Shown: positions 1-7,970 of the stretch, piece after piece
Layout of the letters: each line of letters opens with the position of its first letter
Position numbering within the stretch: position 1 is the first letter of the stretch
Origin: Clostridia bacterium
GTDB taxonomy: Bacteria > Bacillota_A > Clostridia > Oscillospirales > CAG-272
Assembly (NCBI GenBank): GCA_017467225.1
Contig: JAFTSR010000109.1
Location: forward strand, 1 to 15,935
Direction of reading: 5' to 3'
DNA length: 15,935 bases
The notes under the pieces: generated by a model
What the model was told of the DNA's origin: nothing
What the model saw: only the letters and a program-made list of their open reading frames with translations
Database searches by the model: none
Program-made: the position numbers and the translations under genes

Positions 1-234
1 GATCTCGGGATTGGAGCCGGCTCCAAAACCCTTGGTGATTTTCTCACCGATGATCAGCTGGGTTGCAGCATCACTTCTGCGGATAGCCTGTCTGTCTGTG
101 TTGATGGCAACGAACTCTACGCCAACAATATTGGTAGAAATCATGCGGTTGACTGCGTTATTACCGCCGCCACCGACACCAATTACCTTTATGCTAACGC
201 CGCTGTCGTTGCACTCGTCATGTTCGAACGTCAT
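1..234 (-). CDS. ftsZ: Cell division protein FtsZ, N-terminal 78 residues (cut by window edge)
   Basis: FtsZ is the tubulin-like GTPase that polymerises into the Z ring at mid-cell and recruits the septal wall machinery. Only the first 78 codons lie in the window, and the reading frame is still open at base 1. The translation begins [10 protein letters not shown] and then enters the Rossmann core: a glycine-rich nucleotide-binding loop, [13 protein letters not shown] (residues 19-31), then AINTDRQAI (43-51) and [10 protein letters not shown] (69-78), all classical FtsZ signatures. The ATG at 234 is preceded by GGAGGAGG ending about 9 bases upstream, so the start is well supported. It is the last dcw gene seen here, 176 bases after divIB, and has its own sigma-A type promoter in that gap. 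No ftsA lies between divIB and ftsZ, as is common in clostridia. The identification is very secure; only the 3' part is unseen. Confidence 0.97.
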   Translation of the reverse strand, partial: MTFEHDECNDSGVSIKVIGVGGGGNNAVNRMISTNIVGVEFVAINTDRQAIRRSDAATQLIIGEKITKGFGAGSNPEI

Positions 235-328
235 GTGAATATCCTCCTCCAAAGAGTATTTTCTGTATCCGCCCTGAAAATAAACGCAAAAAACGCCCAT
301 TTTCGAGCATGAATATATTCTCCCTTAT

Positions 329-357
329 ATTGTACTAAATTTTTCGGAATTTTGCAA
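329..357 (-). promoter_or_regulatory. Sigma-A promoter for ftsZ (TTGCAA-17 bp-TACAAT)
   Basis: On the minus strand the -35 box TTGCAA (352-357) and the -10 box TACAAT (329-334) are separated by exactly 17 bases. The predicted transcription start is near 322, which gives ftsZ an untranslated leader of about 88 bases. Immediately upstream of the -35 box is a run of A/T tracts (358-394) that could act as an UP element. The boxes are seen directly and the activity is inferred. ftsZ could also be reached by read-through from divIB. Confidence 0.8.
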
Positions 358-360
358 TAG

Positions 361-394
361 GTTTTTGAAAAAAAATTGAAAAAATTTTCAAAAC
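361..394 (-). other. AT-only inverted repeat downstream of divIB
   Basis: Two arms at 361-371 and 385-394 can pair as a roughly 10-base stem with one bulged base and a 13-base loop. The stem is almost wholly A/T, so it would be a weak intrinsic terminator, but it lies 17 bases after the divIB stop codon and within T-runs. It sits just upstream of the ftsZ promoter, so it may equally be a curved, A-tract UP region. Which role applies, if either, cannot be told from sequence. Confidence 0.3.
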
Positions 395-410
395 TTATCA
401 TTTTCTTTGG

Positions 411-1334
411 TTACGGTGATATTTCACGTACAAAAACGCGCGAAATGTCGCGTACGTCCACCATCAGCGCGCCACCAAGTCCGATCGTTCCCCCGTCTTG
501 GCGGTAGTCCTGCATGGCAGAGAGCGCGTAGGAGATCTGCGTCTCCAGCATCTCGGCGTTGCCAAGCAGAAGCACCGAGCCGTCCTTCATGGTCAGCGTA
601 TAATCGTAGGCTGACGAAAAATCCACGGCGGCCGGTCCATCGCCCTCTTGCAGTCCGGCGCATCCGCGCGCGATGCAAAGAAGTCTTTCGTCCAGACGCT
701 GTGCCGACAGAACGTACGGTGGCACCTCTATCTCATCCTCGTCCTCTCCTGCCTCGATCCTCTCCGCCACGTATGCAAGCTCCAGCCGCTTGCCAGCCGC
801 CGCCAGCGTCTCACCGATCTGCGGCAGCGCAATGCCGGGGCATATCACCACGCAGCAGTCCTGACTCTCCGGCGTATATTCGAGGGCCAAAAGGCTCTGA
901 TCCAAAAGCACGTAACCCACCGTGTCAGCGTCTACGTCGTAACGCAGCGCCCAGAGCGGCGTGCGCTCACTCACCGTAATCCTGACGACACCGCGCAGGC
1001 TCACCTCAACGCTGACATCGGAAAGATACGGACACGCAGACAGCATCTCCCCACGGAGCTCCTCTTTATTCACCAGATGCAGCGCATCACCGATTTTTTG
1101 CGGAATGATGTCCTGCAGCTCTGCATGGCTGTAGTGCGTATTTCCCTCAAAGACGATTTCCTTGATCGGCAGTCGGTTGAGATGCAGCATGGCAATCAGC
1201 AGCATGACGCACAAAAAGAAGCAAACCGCGGCACCGCCGCGCAGCAGCTGCAGCGTTGCCAGCTTTCGCCGACGCCGCTCACTCGCGCTTTTGGAGAGCG
1301 TCGCCTGTGCCAGCTGACGCGCCGCCTCACTCAT
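411..1334 (-). CDS. divIB: Cell division protein DivIB/FtsQ
   Basis: DivIB (FtsQ in Gram-negatives) is a bitopic membrane protein of the divisome. It forms a subcomplex with FtsL and DivIC and regulates the septal PBP and FtsW. The 307-residue protein has a basic cytoplasmic N-terminus (ERRRRK near 19-24), one transmembrane segment at about 32-51, and an extracellular POTRA domain at about 56-124 starting IKEIVFEGNTHYS and ending VRITVSERTPLWALRYD. A beta domain follows and contains the VGYVLLDQ strand (139-146). An acidic stretch, AGEDEDEIEVP, lies in the middle of the beta domain. The ATG at 1334 overlaps the end of murG by 8 bases (ATGAGTGA), which indicates translational coupling. The position between murG and ftsZ is standard for the gene. 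FtsQ-type proteins diverge strongly in sequence, so the assignment rests on topology, the POTRA pattern and synteny. Confidence 0.92.
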   Translation of the reverse strand: MSEAARQLAQATLSKSASERRRRKLATLQLLRGGAAVCFFLCVMLLIAMLHLNRLPIKEIVFEGNTHYSHAELQDIIPQKIGDALHLVNKEELRGEMLSACPYLSDVSVEVSLRGVVRITVSERTPLWALRYDVDADTVGYVLLDQSLLALEYTPESQDCCVVICPGIALPQIGETLAAAGKRLELAYVAERIEAGEDEDEIEVPPYVLSAQRLDERLLCIARGCAGLQEGDGPAAVDFSSAYDYTLTMKDGSVLLLGNAEMLETQISYALSAMQDYRQDGGTIGLGGALMVDVRDISRVFVREISP

Positions 1335-2484
1335 GAGTCTTCCCTCTCTTGCCGCGCTTCTCGGCCTTTGTCCGTATCACGTCCATAAGCACGTCGTAAA
1401 TCTTCCGATTGGCGTCCTCAACAGCAAAGCGGTGGATTTCTCTTTGCAGGTTTTCCGCCAGTGCGTCATCATCTAAAAGCGAGAGCACTGCCGGCTGCAG
1501 CGCGTTTTTGACAAAATCCTTTTCCTCTACCAAAAGCGCCGCGCCGCGATTGGCCAGCGCCTGCGCATTCTTCAGCTGATGGTCGTCAGCCACGTAGGGC
1601 GACGGAATGATCACGCACGCCTTGGACATTTTGGCCAGCTCCGAGAGCGTCATTGCGCCGGCGCGGGATACCACCACGTCAGCCGCAGACATCTGCAGCG
1701 GCATATCGTAAATATAATCCTTGATCTGCACGTTTGGCAGGGTGCTCAGACCAAACTCCTCCGCCATGGTCATGCAGCTCTGATAGTGTCGCTTTCCCGT
1801 TGCCAGGACAAAGCGCACCGTCGGACGCTTGGGTGCCACGACGCGCAGCATTTCCAGCACCGCGTGATTGACCGTCTGCGAGCCAAGGCTGCCTGCGCAA
1901 AACAGTACCATCTGCTCCCCGGTACCAAGACCTAATTTTTCCCGTGCGGTGCCACGATCGACAGCGCCGAAGCCACCAAGCAAAGGATTTCCAACAACAC
2001 AGCATTTTTTCTTGGCATGCAGCTGAGAGACTGTCTCCTCAAAATTGAGCAACAGCTTATCCACCGAGCCCTGCAGCATGCGCACAGTCAGACCGGCGTA
2101 GCAATTGGACTCATGCAACACCGTCGGAATTCCCCGTCTGGCGGCCGCACGAATCAGCGGCCAACAAACGTAGCCGCCCGTACCCACCACCAGATCCGGC
2201 TGAAATTCATCCAGAATGGCGGTCGTCTTTTTGGAGTAGGGTGAGGTCACGGCCAAAAACGCCGCCTTGAGATTGGCAGGCGTAAGCGAGCGTTGCAGAC
2301 CCATGCTGTCTACGTAATATAATTCATATCCCGCACGTGGGACAAGATCGGTTTCTTTTCCGTTTTCGGTTCCGACAAAGGCCACCTTGGCGTCGGGACA
2401 ATTGCGACGGATGGTATCGGCAATGGCAATGGCGGGATTGACGTGTCCGCCCGTGCCGCCGCCCGTCATAAGAACGCGGAGCAT
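1327..2484 (-). CDS. murG: UDP-GlcNAc:lipid I GlcNAc transferase MurG
   Basis: MurG is the peripheral membrane GT28/GT-B glycosyltransferase that adds GlcNAc to lipid I on the inner face of the membrane to make lipid II. The N-terminal lipid I-binding domain opens with the diagnostic loop TGGGTGGHVNPAIAIAD (residues 7-23). Further matches are VVGTGGYVCWPL (near 99-110) and HESNCYAG (near 123-130). The C-terminal UDP-GlcNAc domain has CAGSLGSQTVNHA, VVSRAGAMTLSEL and YVADDHQLKNA. The chosen start is the ATG at 2484, giving 385 residues, because the GGTGGH loop follows at once and AGGAG lies 7 bases upstream. Longer in-frame starts run back into ftsW and are not credible. The protein ends in a basic tail (KAEKRGKRGK) that could help membrane association, making it slightly longer than the usual 355-370 residues. 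It starts 22 bases after ftsW and overlaps divIB by 8. Confidence 0.97.
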   Translation of the reverse strand: MLRVLMTGGGTGGHVNPAIAIADTIRRNCPDAKVAFVGTENGKETDLVPRAGYELYYVDSMGLQRSLTPANLKAAFLAVTSPYSKKTTAILDEFQPDLVVGTGGYVCWPLIRAAARRGIPTVLHESNCYAGLTVRMLQGSVDKLLLNFEETVSQLHAKKKCCVVGNPLLGGFGAVDRGTAREKLGLGTGEQMVLFCAGSLGSQTVNHAVLEMLRVVAPKRPTVRFVLATGKRHYQSCMTMAEEFGLSTLPNVQIKDYIYDMPLQMSAADVVVSRAGAMTLSELAKMSKACVIIPSPYVADDHQLKNAQALANRGAALLVEEKDFVKNALQPAVLSLLDDDALAENLQREIHRFAVEDANRKIYDVLMDVIRTKAEKRGKRGKTHE

Positions 2485-2506
2485 AATATTCTCCTCTCTG
2501 TCTGCA

Positions 2507-3781
2507 TTATTTGTCTGTGTGTGAAAAGCGAGAGATGTTGAGCACGATGCCCATTTCAAAAATCTGAATGGCCAGCGCCGTACCGCCCGAGCTGAAGAAG
2601 GGCAGCGAAATACCGGTGTTGGGCATGGAGTTGGTGACAACGGCGATGTTGAGCAGCGCCTGCAGCACCGTTTTGAACACCAAACCGTAGACCGTCAGGG
2701 CGCAGAATTTATCGGGTGCTGCCGCCGCGATCTTGAAGCCGCGCCAGAGCAGCAATCCAAAGAGCAAAAGCACCGCCGCTGCACCGAAAAATCCCAGTTC
2801 CTCGCAAATGATGGTAAAAATAAAATCGTTTTGCGGCTCGGATACGTAGCCGAATTTTTGTCGGCTGTTGCCAAGCCCCAGACCAAAGAGTCCGCCCGAG
2901 CCGATGGCGTAAAGACCCTGCAGTGTCTGCCACGCCTCCCCTAAGGGATCAAGCTCCTCAATGCGCAGCCAGATATCCATACGGGTATCGGCATAGCTGG
3001 AAAACGTGATCAGCAGTACGCCCATCACGACGACCGCGCCACCCAAAAGCAAAATCCAGCGCATCCGCGTGCCGCCAAGAAACATGACAAAGGCGCCGAT
3101 CATCGCAATGATCATAACGCCGGAGATATGTCTCTCCGCTGCGACCAGCAGTACGATCAGGCCAAGCGTTGCTCCCGGCACCATAACACCGTACTTGAAA
3201 TTTCCACCGAATTTATGATCGGACATGACTTGCTTTTCGAACTTGGTCATCAACAGTGCCAGCGTCATGACCACGCCCGTTTTGGCGATCTCGGAGGGCT
3301 GGATGGTGATCGGTCCCACCTGAATCCAGCGCTGCGCATCGCCCTCGCTCAGACCGATGAACTGCACGGCAATCAGAAGCAGCACCGCACCGCCGTAGGT
3401 GCAGATGCCGAAAAAGCGCCAGAACCACGGCTTGGCTCGCCAGACGAAGGGAAAGGTAATGGCCAACGCCAGCATGACAAACATCAAATGGCGCTTGATA
3501 TAATACGTGCTCTCGCCAACGTACTGCTCGCTGTAGATCGAGCTTGCGCTATACGCCATGATAACGCCGTAGAGCAGCAGCGCCAGCACGATCAGAAGGA
3601 ACGTCATATCCATATTGCCGCAGCGCAGCACTTCAGGCTTCATGGTGGATGTGCCCGGTAGTGTGATCTTCTCCTCGAAAATGGGGTCCTTGCGCTCCCC
3701 ACCACGGGAAAAGGAGCGACCCGGCTTGCTCGGCACCGCTTGCCGCTCGGATTCCTTTGTCTGCAGCTCCTGGTGATCCAT
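2507..3781 (-). CDS. ftsW: SEDS-family peptidoglycan glycosyltransferase FtsW/SpoVE
   Basis: SEDS proteins polymerise lipid II into glycan strands in partnership with a class B PBP. FtsW serves division and the close paralogue SpoVE serves the spore cortex. The 424-residue protein has about ten hydrophobic segments. The first starts near residue 59 (MDMTFLLIVLALLLYG, then MAYSASS). Family signatures include GDAQRWIQVGPITIQPSEIAK (about 147-167), AAERHISGVMII, LYAIGSGGLFGLGLGNSRQKFGYV, QNDFIFTIICEELG and the C-terminal MPNTGISLPFFSSGGTA. The start is the ATG at 3781, with AAAGGAG ending 9 bases upstream. This gives a charged cytoplasmic extension of about 57 residues before the first membrane segment, longer than in typical FtsW; the next in-frame Met is residue 47. 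Only one SEDS gene is present here, so it may do both FtsW and SpoVE work, although paralogues may lie elsewhere. Confidence 0.95.
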   Translation of the reverse strand: MDHQELQTKESERQAVPSKPGRSFSRGGERKDPIFEEKITLPGTSTMKPEVLRCGNMDMTFLLIVLALLLYGVIMAYSASSIYSEQYVGESTYYIKRHLMFVMLALAITFPFVWRAKPWFWRFFGICTYGGAVLLLIAVQFIGLSEGDAQRWIQVGPITIQPSEIAKTGVVMTLALLMTKFEKQVMSDHKFGGNFKYGVMVPGATLGLIVLLVAAERHISGVMIIAMIGAFVMFLGGTRMRWILLLGGAVVVMGVLLITFSSYADTRMDIWLRIEELDPLGEAWQTLQGLYAIGSGGLFGLGLGNSRQKFGYVSEPQNDFIFTIICEELGFFGAAAVLLLFGLLLWRGFKIAAAAPDKFCALTVYGLVFKTVLQALLNIAVVTNSMPNTGISLPFFSSGGTALAIQIFEMGIVLNISRFSHTDK

Positions 3782-3856
3782 CAGCCATCGCTCCTTTCGT
3801 TGAGTATAAGTTAATTGAATTCTGTCCGTATTTATGAGATGCTGAAACCCGGCACC

Positions 3857-4879
3857 TTACAAAAGCGCCAGCAGCACGCCAAGGGCACCGAAAATCAATC
3901 CTACCGCCGAGAAGGCGTAAACAATCCTGACCTCGCTCCAGCCCATCTTTTCAAAATGATGATGCACCGGCGCCATCTTGAAAATTCTCTTTTTGAACAG
4001 CTTATAGCTGAGAATCTGGGCAAAGCTGGACAGCATATCCAGCACGAATACGCCGCAGATCAGAATCATCAGCACCGGCTGGCGGAGCATAAAGCCCAAG
4101 CCCATGAAAATACCGCCCAGATACAAGGAGCCGGTGTCTCCCATAAAGACCTTGGCCGGATAGTGGTTGAACACCATAAATCCGATCATACCACCGATCA
4201 TCACCGCACAGATCAGCACCGACGATGCGTCTGCAAAGCAGAACGCCATCACCGTCGTGCAAAGCGCGGCCATCAGCGCCACCGAGGACGCCAGACCGTC
4301 CAGACCGTCGGTCAGATTGGTGCTGTTGACCATGGCGAGGATCATCAGGACCGCCAGCGCGTAATATGCCACGCCGAGATCCCAGCGAATGCCCAGAAAA
4401 GCAATCTCAAGCACGGTCGGCATGCTTCCGCACGCTGTCATGCCGTAAACGTAAAGACCGGCGACGATCGCCTGCAGAAGCAGCTTCTGCCAGGAGGACA
4501 GACCTTGATTTTGCTTGTGCAGCAGCTTGGCGTAGTCGTCGACAAAGCCGATCATGGCGTTTCCCACGCCCAGGCTGATGCAAAGCGCCAGGGGGATCAG
4601 GTTAGGATCCTGCGACAGCGGATCCCGCACGCCGCGAATACTCTCAAAAATCACGTATGTCAGAATGCACAGCAGCATGGGAATGATAAAGCAAATACCA
4701 CCCATGGTTGGGGTTCCCTGCTTGCCTGCGTGCCATGCAGGACCGTATTCGGTATAAATATGTTGACCGATCTTGTGACGCCGCAAAATGGGAACAATCC
4801 AGTGGCAGGCAAAAACGCACAAAAGCAGCGATGCCGGCATAGCCATCAAAAACAGTAACATCAAATCTCTGTCAATCAT
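3857..4879 (-). CDS. mraY: Phospho-MurNAc-pentapeptide transferase MraY
   Basis: MraY is the polytopic membrane enzyme that transfers phospho-MurNAc-pentapeptide from UDP onto undecaprenyl phosphate, forming lipid I. The 340-residue protein shows the family hallmarks: GTPTMGG (55-61), the DDY motif in GFVDDYAKLL (Asp114-Asp115), NSTNLTDGLDGLA (Asp191 and Asp194), FMGDTGSL (Asp248) and the histidine loop PVHHHFEKMGW (305-315). All the Asp and His residues known to bind Mg2+ and UDP appear intact. About ten transmembrane segments are evident. The N-terminus is MIDRDLMLLFLMAM at 4879. The ribosome binding site is only a weak purine run (GAGAAGAAAG), and murF ends 30 bases upstream. In many firmicutes murD would follow, but here the next gene after a 75-base gap is ftsW. 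Confidence 0.97.
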   Translation of the reverse strand: MIDRDLMLLFLMAMPASLLLCVFACHWIVPILRRHKIGQHIYTEYGPAWHAGKQGTPTMGGICFIIPMLLCILTYVIFESIRGVRDPLSQDPNLIPLALCISLGVGNAMIGFVDDYAKLLHKQNQGLSSWQKLLLQAIVAGLYVYGMTACGSMPTVLEIAFLGIRWDLGVAYYALAVLMILAMVNSTNLTDGLDGLASSVALMAALCTTVMAFCFADASSVLICAVMIGGMIGFMVFNHYPAKVFMGDTGSLYLGGIFMGLGFMLRQPVLMILICGVFVLDMLSSFAQILSYKLFKKRIFKMAPVHHHFEKMGWSEVRIVYAFSAVGLIFGALGVLLALL

Positions 4880-4909
4880 TGTCTTTCTTCTCTCTTTTTT
4901 CTGTGAGTC

Positions 4910-6325
4910 TTATTCCTGCTGCAAATGGCGTCGCAGCGCCTCGATCAGGCGCTCAGCAGCCACGCCGCGGCTGGCCTTGACCAAAACCATATCTCCACTC
5001 TCCAGGCGCGAAAGCAGAAGCTCTGCTGCACTGTCAAGATCAGACAGGTCGCGGTGCATCAGCACGCAGTCGTCGTTCAGTCCCGCGCCCATGGCACCCT
5101 CGGCAATGCTGGCACCCAGCTCGCCCAGCGTCATCAGAACGGATATTCCCTGCTCAACGGCGTAAACACCGATCTGCTCATGCAAATAGCGGGTCTCCAT
5201 GCCCAACTCTCGCATGTCACCCAGCACAGCGATGGAGCGACAATGACGCTCCCTGGCAAAGCTGCCCAAGACGTACAAGGCCGCGCGCATCGACTCGGGA
5301 GCCGCGTTGTAGCAGTCCTCCAGCACCGTAATATCTCCCATCGGCAAAAGGCGCTGACGCAGTCCGCCCGAGCGGTAAGTCAAAAGCCATTGACGAATGC
5401 TGTTTTCATCCAGTCCCATTTCCTTGCCGACAACATAAGCAAAAATTGCATCGTAAACCATGTGCTTGCCCACGGCAGGAATGCGAAAATCCTTCAAAAT
5501 GCCGTCCGGTGTGTACAGGTCAAACGTGGTGCATTCCTCACCCGGATGCAAAACAATATTGCAGCCGCGATAGTCGCCATCGCCGTCCAGCGTCACCGTC
5601 TGCACGCGGTAAGAGCTGCTGCCAACGCCGCGCAAAAGCGGCTCGTCGCCGTTGAGCAGCAAAAGTCCGCCATCGCGCAGACCTTGCGTGATCTCCAGCT
5701 TGGCCTTGGCAATATTTTCTCTGGTCTCCAGATATTCCAGGTGCGAGGAGCCGATATTGGTAATGACAGCGATATCCGGCTTGGCAGCACGCGACATACG
5801 TGCGATCTCGCCCTGTCCGCTCATTCCCATCTCGAACACCGCCGCACGGTGAGCCGGCGTAATCTCCAAGGCAGAGAGCGGCATACCGACGGTACTGTTA
5901 TAATTCCCCACCGTTTTATAAACGGAAAGCTCGGAGGAAAGCACGGCCGCAACAAACTCCTTGGTAGTCGTTTTACCTACGCTGCCCGTCACGGCAACAC
6001 AGGGAATGCGCTGCTGGTCAAGATAAAACTCTGCCAGGCGGCAAAGCGCGTGCTCGGTGTTCTTGACAATGACCGCCGAAGCATCTCCCAGCGGCAGCCA
6101 GCTCTCGCACAGCACCGCGCAGCAGCCGCGCTCCACGGCGCCGGAAATATAGCGATGGCCATCGGTTCTCTCACCGCGCAAGGCCACGAACATGGTCTCT
6201 TTGTCCGCCTCGCGTGAGTCAGTACACACCGCATGCAGCGTGCGATCCTTGCCTACAAGGATACCGCCGCAAGCCCGTGCAATCTCAGACAATATAATAT
6301 TTTCTCGTCCTAACGTTACTCTCAT
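4910..6325 (-). CDS. murF: UDP-MurNAc-tripeptide:D-Ala-D-Ala ligase MurF
   Basis: MurF is the cytoplasmic ATP-dependent ligase that adds D-Ala-D-Ala to UDP-MurNAc-tripeptide to give the pentapeptide used by MraY. The 471-residue protein has the three Mur-ligase domains. The substrate-binding N-terminus includes VCTDSREADKETMFVAL (33-49) and GERTDGHRYI. The ATPase core has the P-loop TGSVGKTTTKEF (113-124), NYNSTVGMPL (141-150), FEMGMSGQGEI (164-174) and VITNIGSSHLE (187-197). The C-terminal domain contains YNAAPESM and VLGDMRELG. GSVGKTTTKE together with NYN..VG.P distinguishes MurF from MurC, MurD and MurE. It starts 14 bases after murE stops, so the two are certainly cotranscribed, with AAAGG 9 bases before the ATG. 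Length is normal for the family. Confidence 0.96.
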   Translation of the reverse strand: MRVTLGRENIILSEIARACGGILVGKDRTLHAVCTDSREADKETMFVALRGERTDGHRYISGAVERGCCAVLCESWLPLGDASAVIVKNTEHALCRLAEFYLDQQRIPCVAVTGSVGKTTTKEFVAAVLSSELSVYKTVGNYNSTVGMPLSALEITPAHRAAVFEMGMSGQGEIARMSRAAKPDIAVITNIGSSHLEYLETRENIAKAKLEITQGLRDGGLLLLNGDEPLLRGVGSSSYRVQTVTLDGDGDYRGCNIVLHPGEECTTFDLYTPDGILKDFRIPAVGKHMVYDAIFAYVVGKEMGLDENSIRQWLLTYRSGGLRQRLLPMGDITVLEDCYNAAPESMRAALYVLGSFARERHCRSIAVLGDMRELGMETRYLHEQIGVYAVEQGISVLMTLGELGASIAEGAMGAGLNDDCVLMHRDLSDLDSAAELLLSRLESGDMVLVKASRGVAAERLIEALRRHLQQE

Positions 6326-6339
6326 GTTGTAAAGCCTTT

Positions 6340-7872
6340 CTATCTGTCGTCCTTCTCACATTGCATACGCTCAAGCACCGCTTCCCGTACAATGGCACGC
6401 TCATCGAAATGATGCCGACCCGTGCGGTCGATCTCATACGTCTCGTGTCCCTTGCCGACAAGCAGAATAATGTCATCCTTCTCGGCATGCATCACAGCAT
6501 GGCGAATAGCCTGGGCGCGCTGCGTCATGCGCGTATATCTCGCACCCTCGGGCATACCTGCCGCAATCTCATCCAAAATAGTTTCAGGGTCCTCGCTCCG
6601 ACTGTTGTCCGAGGTCAGATAAATGACGTCGGCATAGCGTGCCGCCACTGCCGCCATCATCGGCCGCTTGGTACGGTCACGATCTCCGCCGCAGCCAAAC
6701 AGCAGCACCACTCGCTGCGTCCCTTTCCGAAAGCCCAGCACGCAAAGCAGCAGCTTTTCCAAGGCATCCGGCGTGTGTGCGTAATCGATAAAAATATTGT
6801 ACTGCGCACCCTTTGGCAGCGGCACGCGCTCCATTCTACCGGGTACTCCAGAAAAGTCTGCCAGGGCGGCGCGCACCGTTTGCGGCGGCACGCCCATATA
6901 ACGGGCACACGCTGCGGCAAGGAGCGTATTACTGACGGTAAACTCCCCCGGAACAGAACAGCGCAGCAGCTGTGAGGGACCGTTTTTCTCGCAGAAAACA
7001 TACTCTACACCGTCCGCACCGAGGCTGACGGCATCCTTGGCATAAAAATCGGCATTCTGATTGAGTCTTGCTGCCCTTAATGCGGCAGGTGTTCTTTGAC
7101 ACAGCGCGTCAAAGGCCGGATCATCTGCGTTGATCAGCGCCATGGTGCACTGCGCAGTAAGGGAGGCCTTGGCTTCAAAATACGCCTCCATGCTGCCGTG
7201 AAAATCCAAATGATCACGCGTAAAATTGGTAAAGACGGCAACGTCAAAATGCAGCGGCCACACCTTGTGCAGCGCAAGTGCGTGGGAGGAAACCTCCATC
7301 ACGACCGTGCGCACGCCCTCCTCGGCCATGACGGCCAGGATATGATACAGCTCTGCCGGATCGGGTGTTGTCATGTTGGCACAGGCGTTGGCTGATCGGA
7401 TGGTCAGCTGCCGTCCACAGCAGCGGCATCCCAATGTGCCGATCATACCACTCTGCACCCCCGCTCTTTCCAAAATGGCACAAAGCAGTGAGGTGACTGT
7501 GGTTTTTCCGTTGGTTCCGGTCACAGCAATCAAAGAAAGCCTCTCGTCCGGCTTGCCGTACCAGGCTCGATACAGCGCAGTCGCGGCGCGACGCGTATTG
7601 TCGCAAGGCAAAAAAATCGCGCTGCTGTGTTTTGTGACAAAGCCATCCAAGCATGGATGATATCGCTCTGTCACTACCGCCGCAGCGCCCTTTGCCAGAG
7701 CCTCCTCGATAAATGCGTGACCGTCCACCTGCATACCCGGAATGCATACGTAGATGCATCCGGGCACACAAGCGCGCGAATGAGTGGTGATAGCGCTGAT
7801 TTCCGTCGCGCCGACACCTACCTCTGCCGGGGTTTCCAAGCCCGACAGATGACATAACGTTTCCAGCCGCAT
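6340..7872 (-). CDS. murE: UDP-MurNAc-L-Ala-D-Glu:diamino acid ligase MurE (probably meso-Dap type)
   Basis: MurE adds the third stem-peptide residue to UDP-MurNAc-L-Ala-D-Glu in the cytoplasm. The 510-residue protein has the Mur-ligase core: P-loop AVTGTNGKTTV (116-126), MTTPDPAEL (167-175), EVSSHAL (193-199), NFTRDHLDFHGSMEAYFEAK (216-235, whose Lys235 is the expected carbamylated residue), and DYAHTPDAL (363-371) with LLFGCGGDRDRTKRP. The specificity loop reads TSDNSRSEDP (420-429). It is DNSR, a variant of the meso-diaminopimelate motif DNPR that keeps the Asn and Arg. This favours Dap over Lys, but the Pro-to-Ser change makes it an inference. The ATG at 7872 has a strong purine-rich site (GGGGGAGGG) upstream. 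It lies 98 bases after the PBP gene, the largest gap inside the dcw run, and 14 bases before murF. Confidence 0.96.
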   Translation of the reverse strand: MRLETLCHLSGLETPAEVGVGATEISAITTHSRACVPGCIYVCIPGMQVDGHAFIEEALAKGAAAVVTERYHPCLDGFVTKHSSAIFLPCDNTRRAATALYRAWYGKPDERLSLIAVTGTNGKTTVTSLLCAILERAGVQSGMIGTLGCRCCGRQLTIRSANACANMTTPDPAELYHILAVMAEEGVRTVVMEVSSHALALHKVWPLHFDVAVFTNFTRDHLDFHGSMEAYFEAKASLTAQCTMALINADDPAFDALCQRTPAALRAARLNQNADFYAKDAVSLGADGVEYVFCEKNGPSQLLRCSVPGEFTVSNTLLAAACARYMGVPPQTVRAALADFSGVPGRMERVPLPKGAQYNIFIDYAHTPDALEKLLLCVLGFRKGTQRVVLLFGCGGDRDRTKRPMMAAVAARYADVIYLTSDNSRSEDPETILDEIAAGMPEGARYTRMTQRAQAIRHAVMHAEKDDIILLVGKGHETYEIDRTGRHHFDERAIVREAVLERMQCEKDDR

Positions 7873-7970
7873 CGCTGCCCTCCCCCATGGATGTTGTTGT
7901 TTTTAGTTTTACATCCGGGGACAGCAACCCGATGATGGCTGTCTCTATTTTTCAGTATCTTATTTGCTTT

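Noticed and set aside
2485..2640. Upstream in-frame extension of murG into ftsW
   Set aside because: The extra 52 residues are Pro/Arg/Ser-rich, out of frame with ftsW, and absent from MurG proteins. The ATG at 2484 has a good ribosome binding site and the Gly-rich loop follows directly.
3782..3856. TATACT element in the mraY-ftsW gap as an internal promoter
   Set aside because: A -10-like box is present, but no acceptable -35 hexamer lies 16-18 bases upstream.
3815..4858. Open frame of 347 codons on the plus strand opposite mraY
   Set aside because: It is antisense to intact mraY. It is very rich in His and Gln, which is what the reverse complement of hydrophobic codons gives.
4925..6217. 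Open frame of 430 codons on the plus strand opposite murF
   Set aside because: It is antisense to an intact murF. The composition is rich in His, Gln, Arg and Ala with no protein-like pattern, so it is a shadow frame.
7920..7943. Small stem (GACAGC/GCTGTC, 12-base loop) in the PBP-murE gap
   Set aside because: It has a six-base stem with no T-run after it, so it is not a terminator, and no known riboswitch pattern is visible in the 98-base gap.
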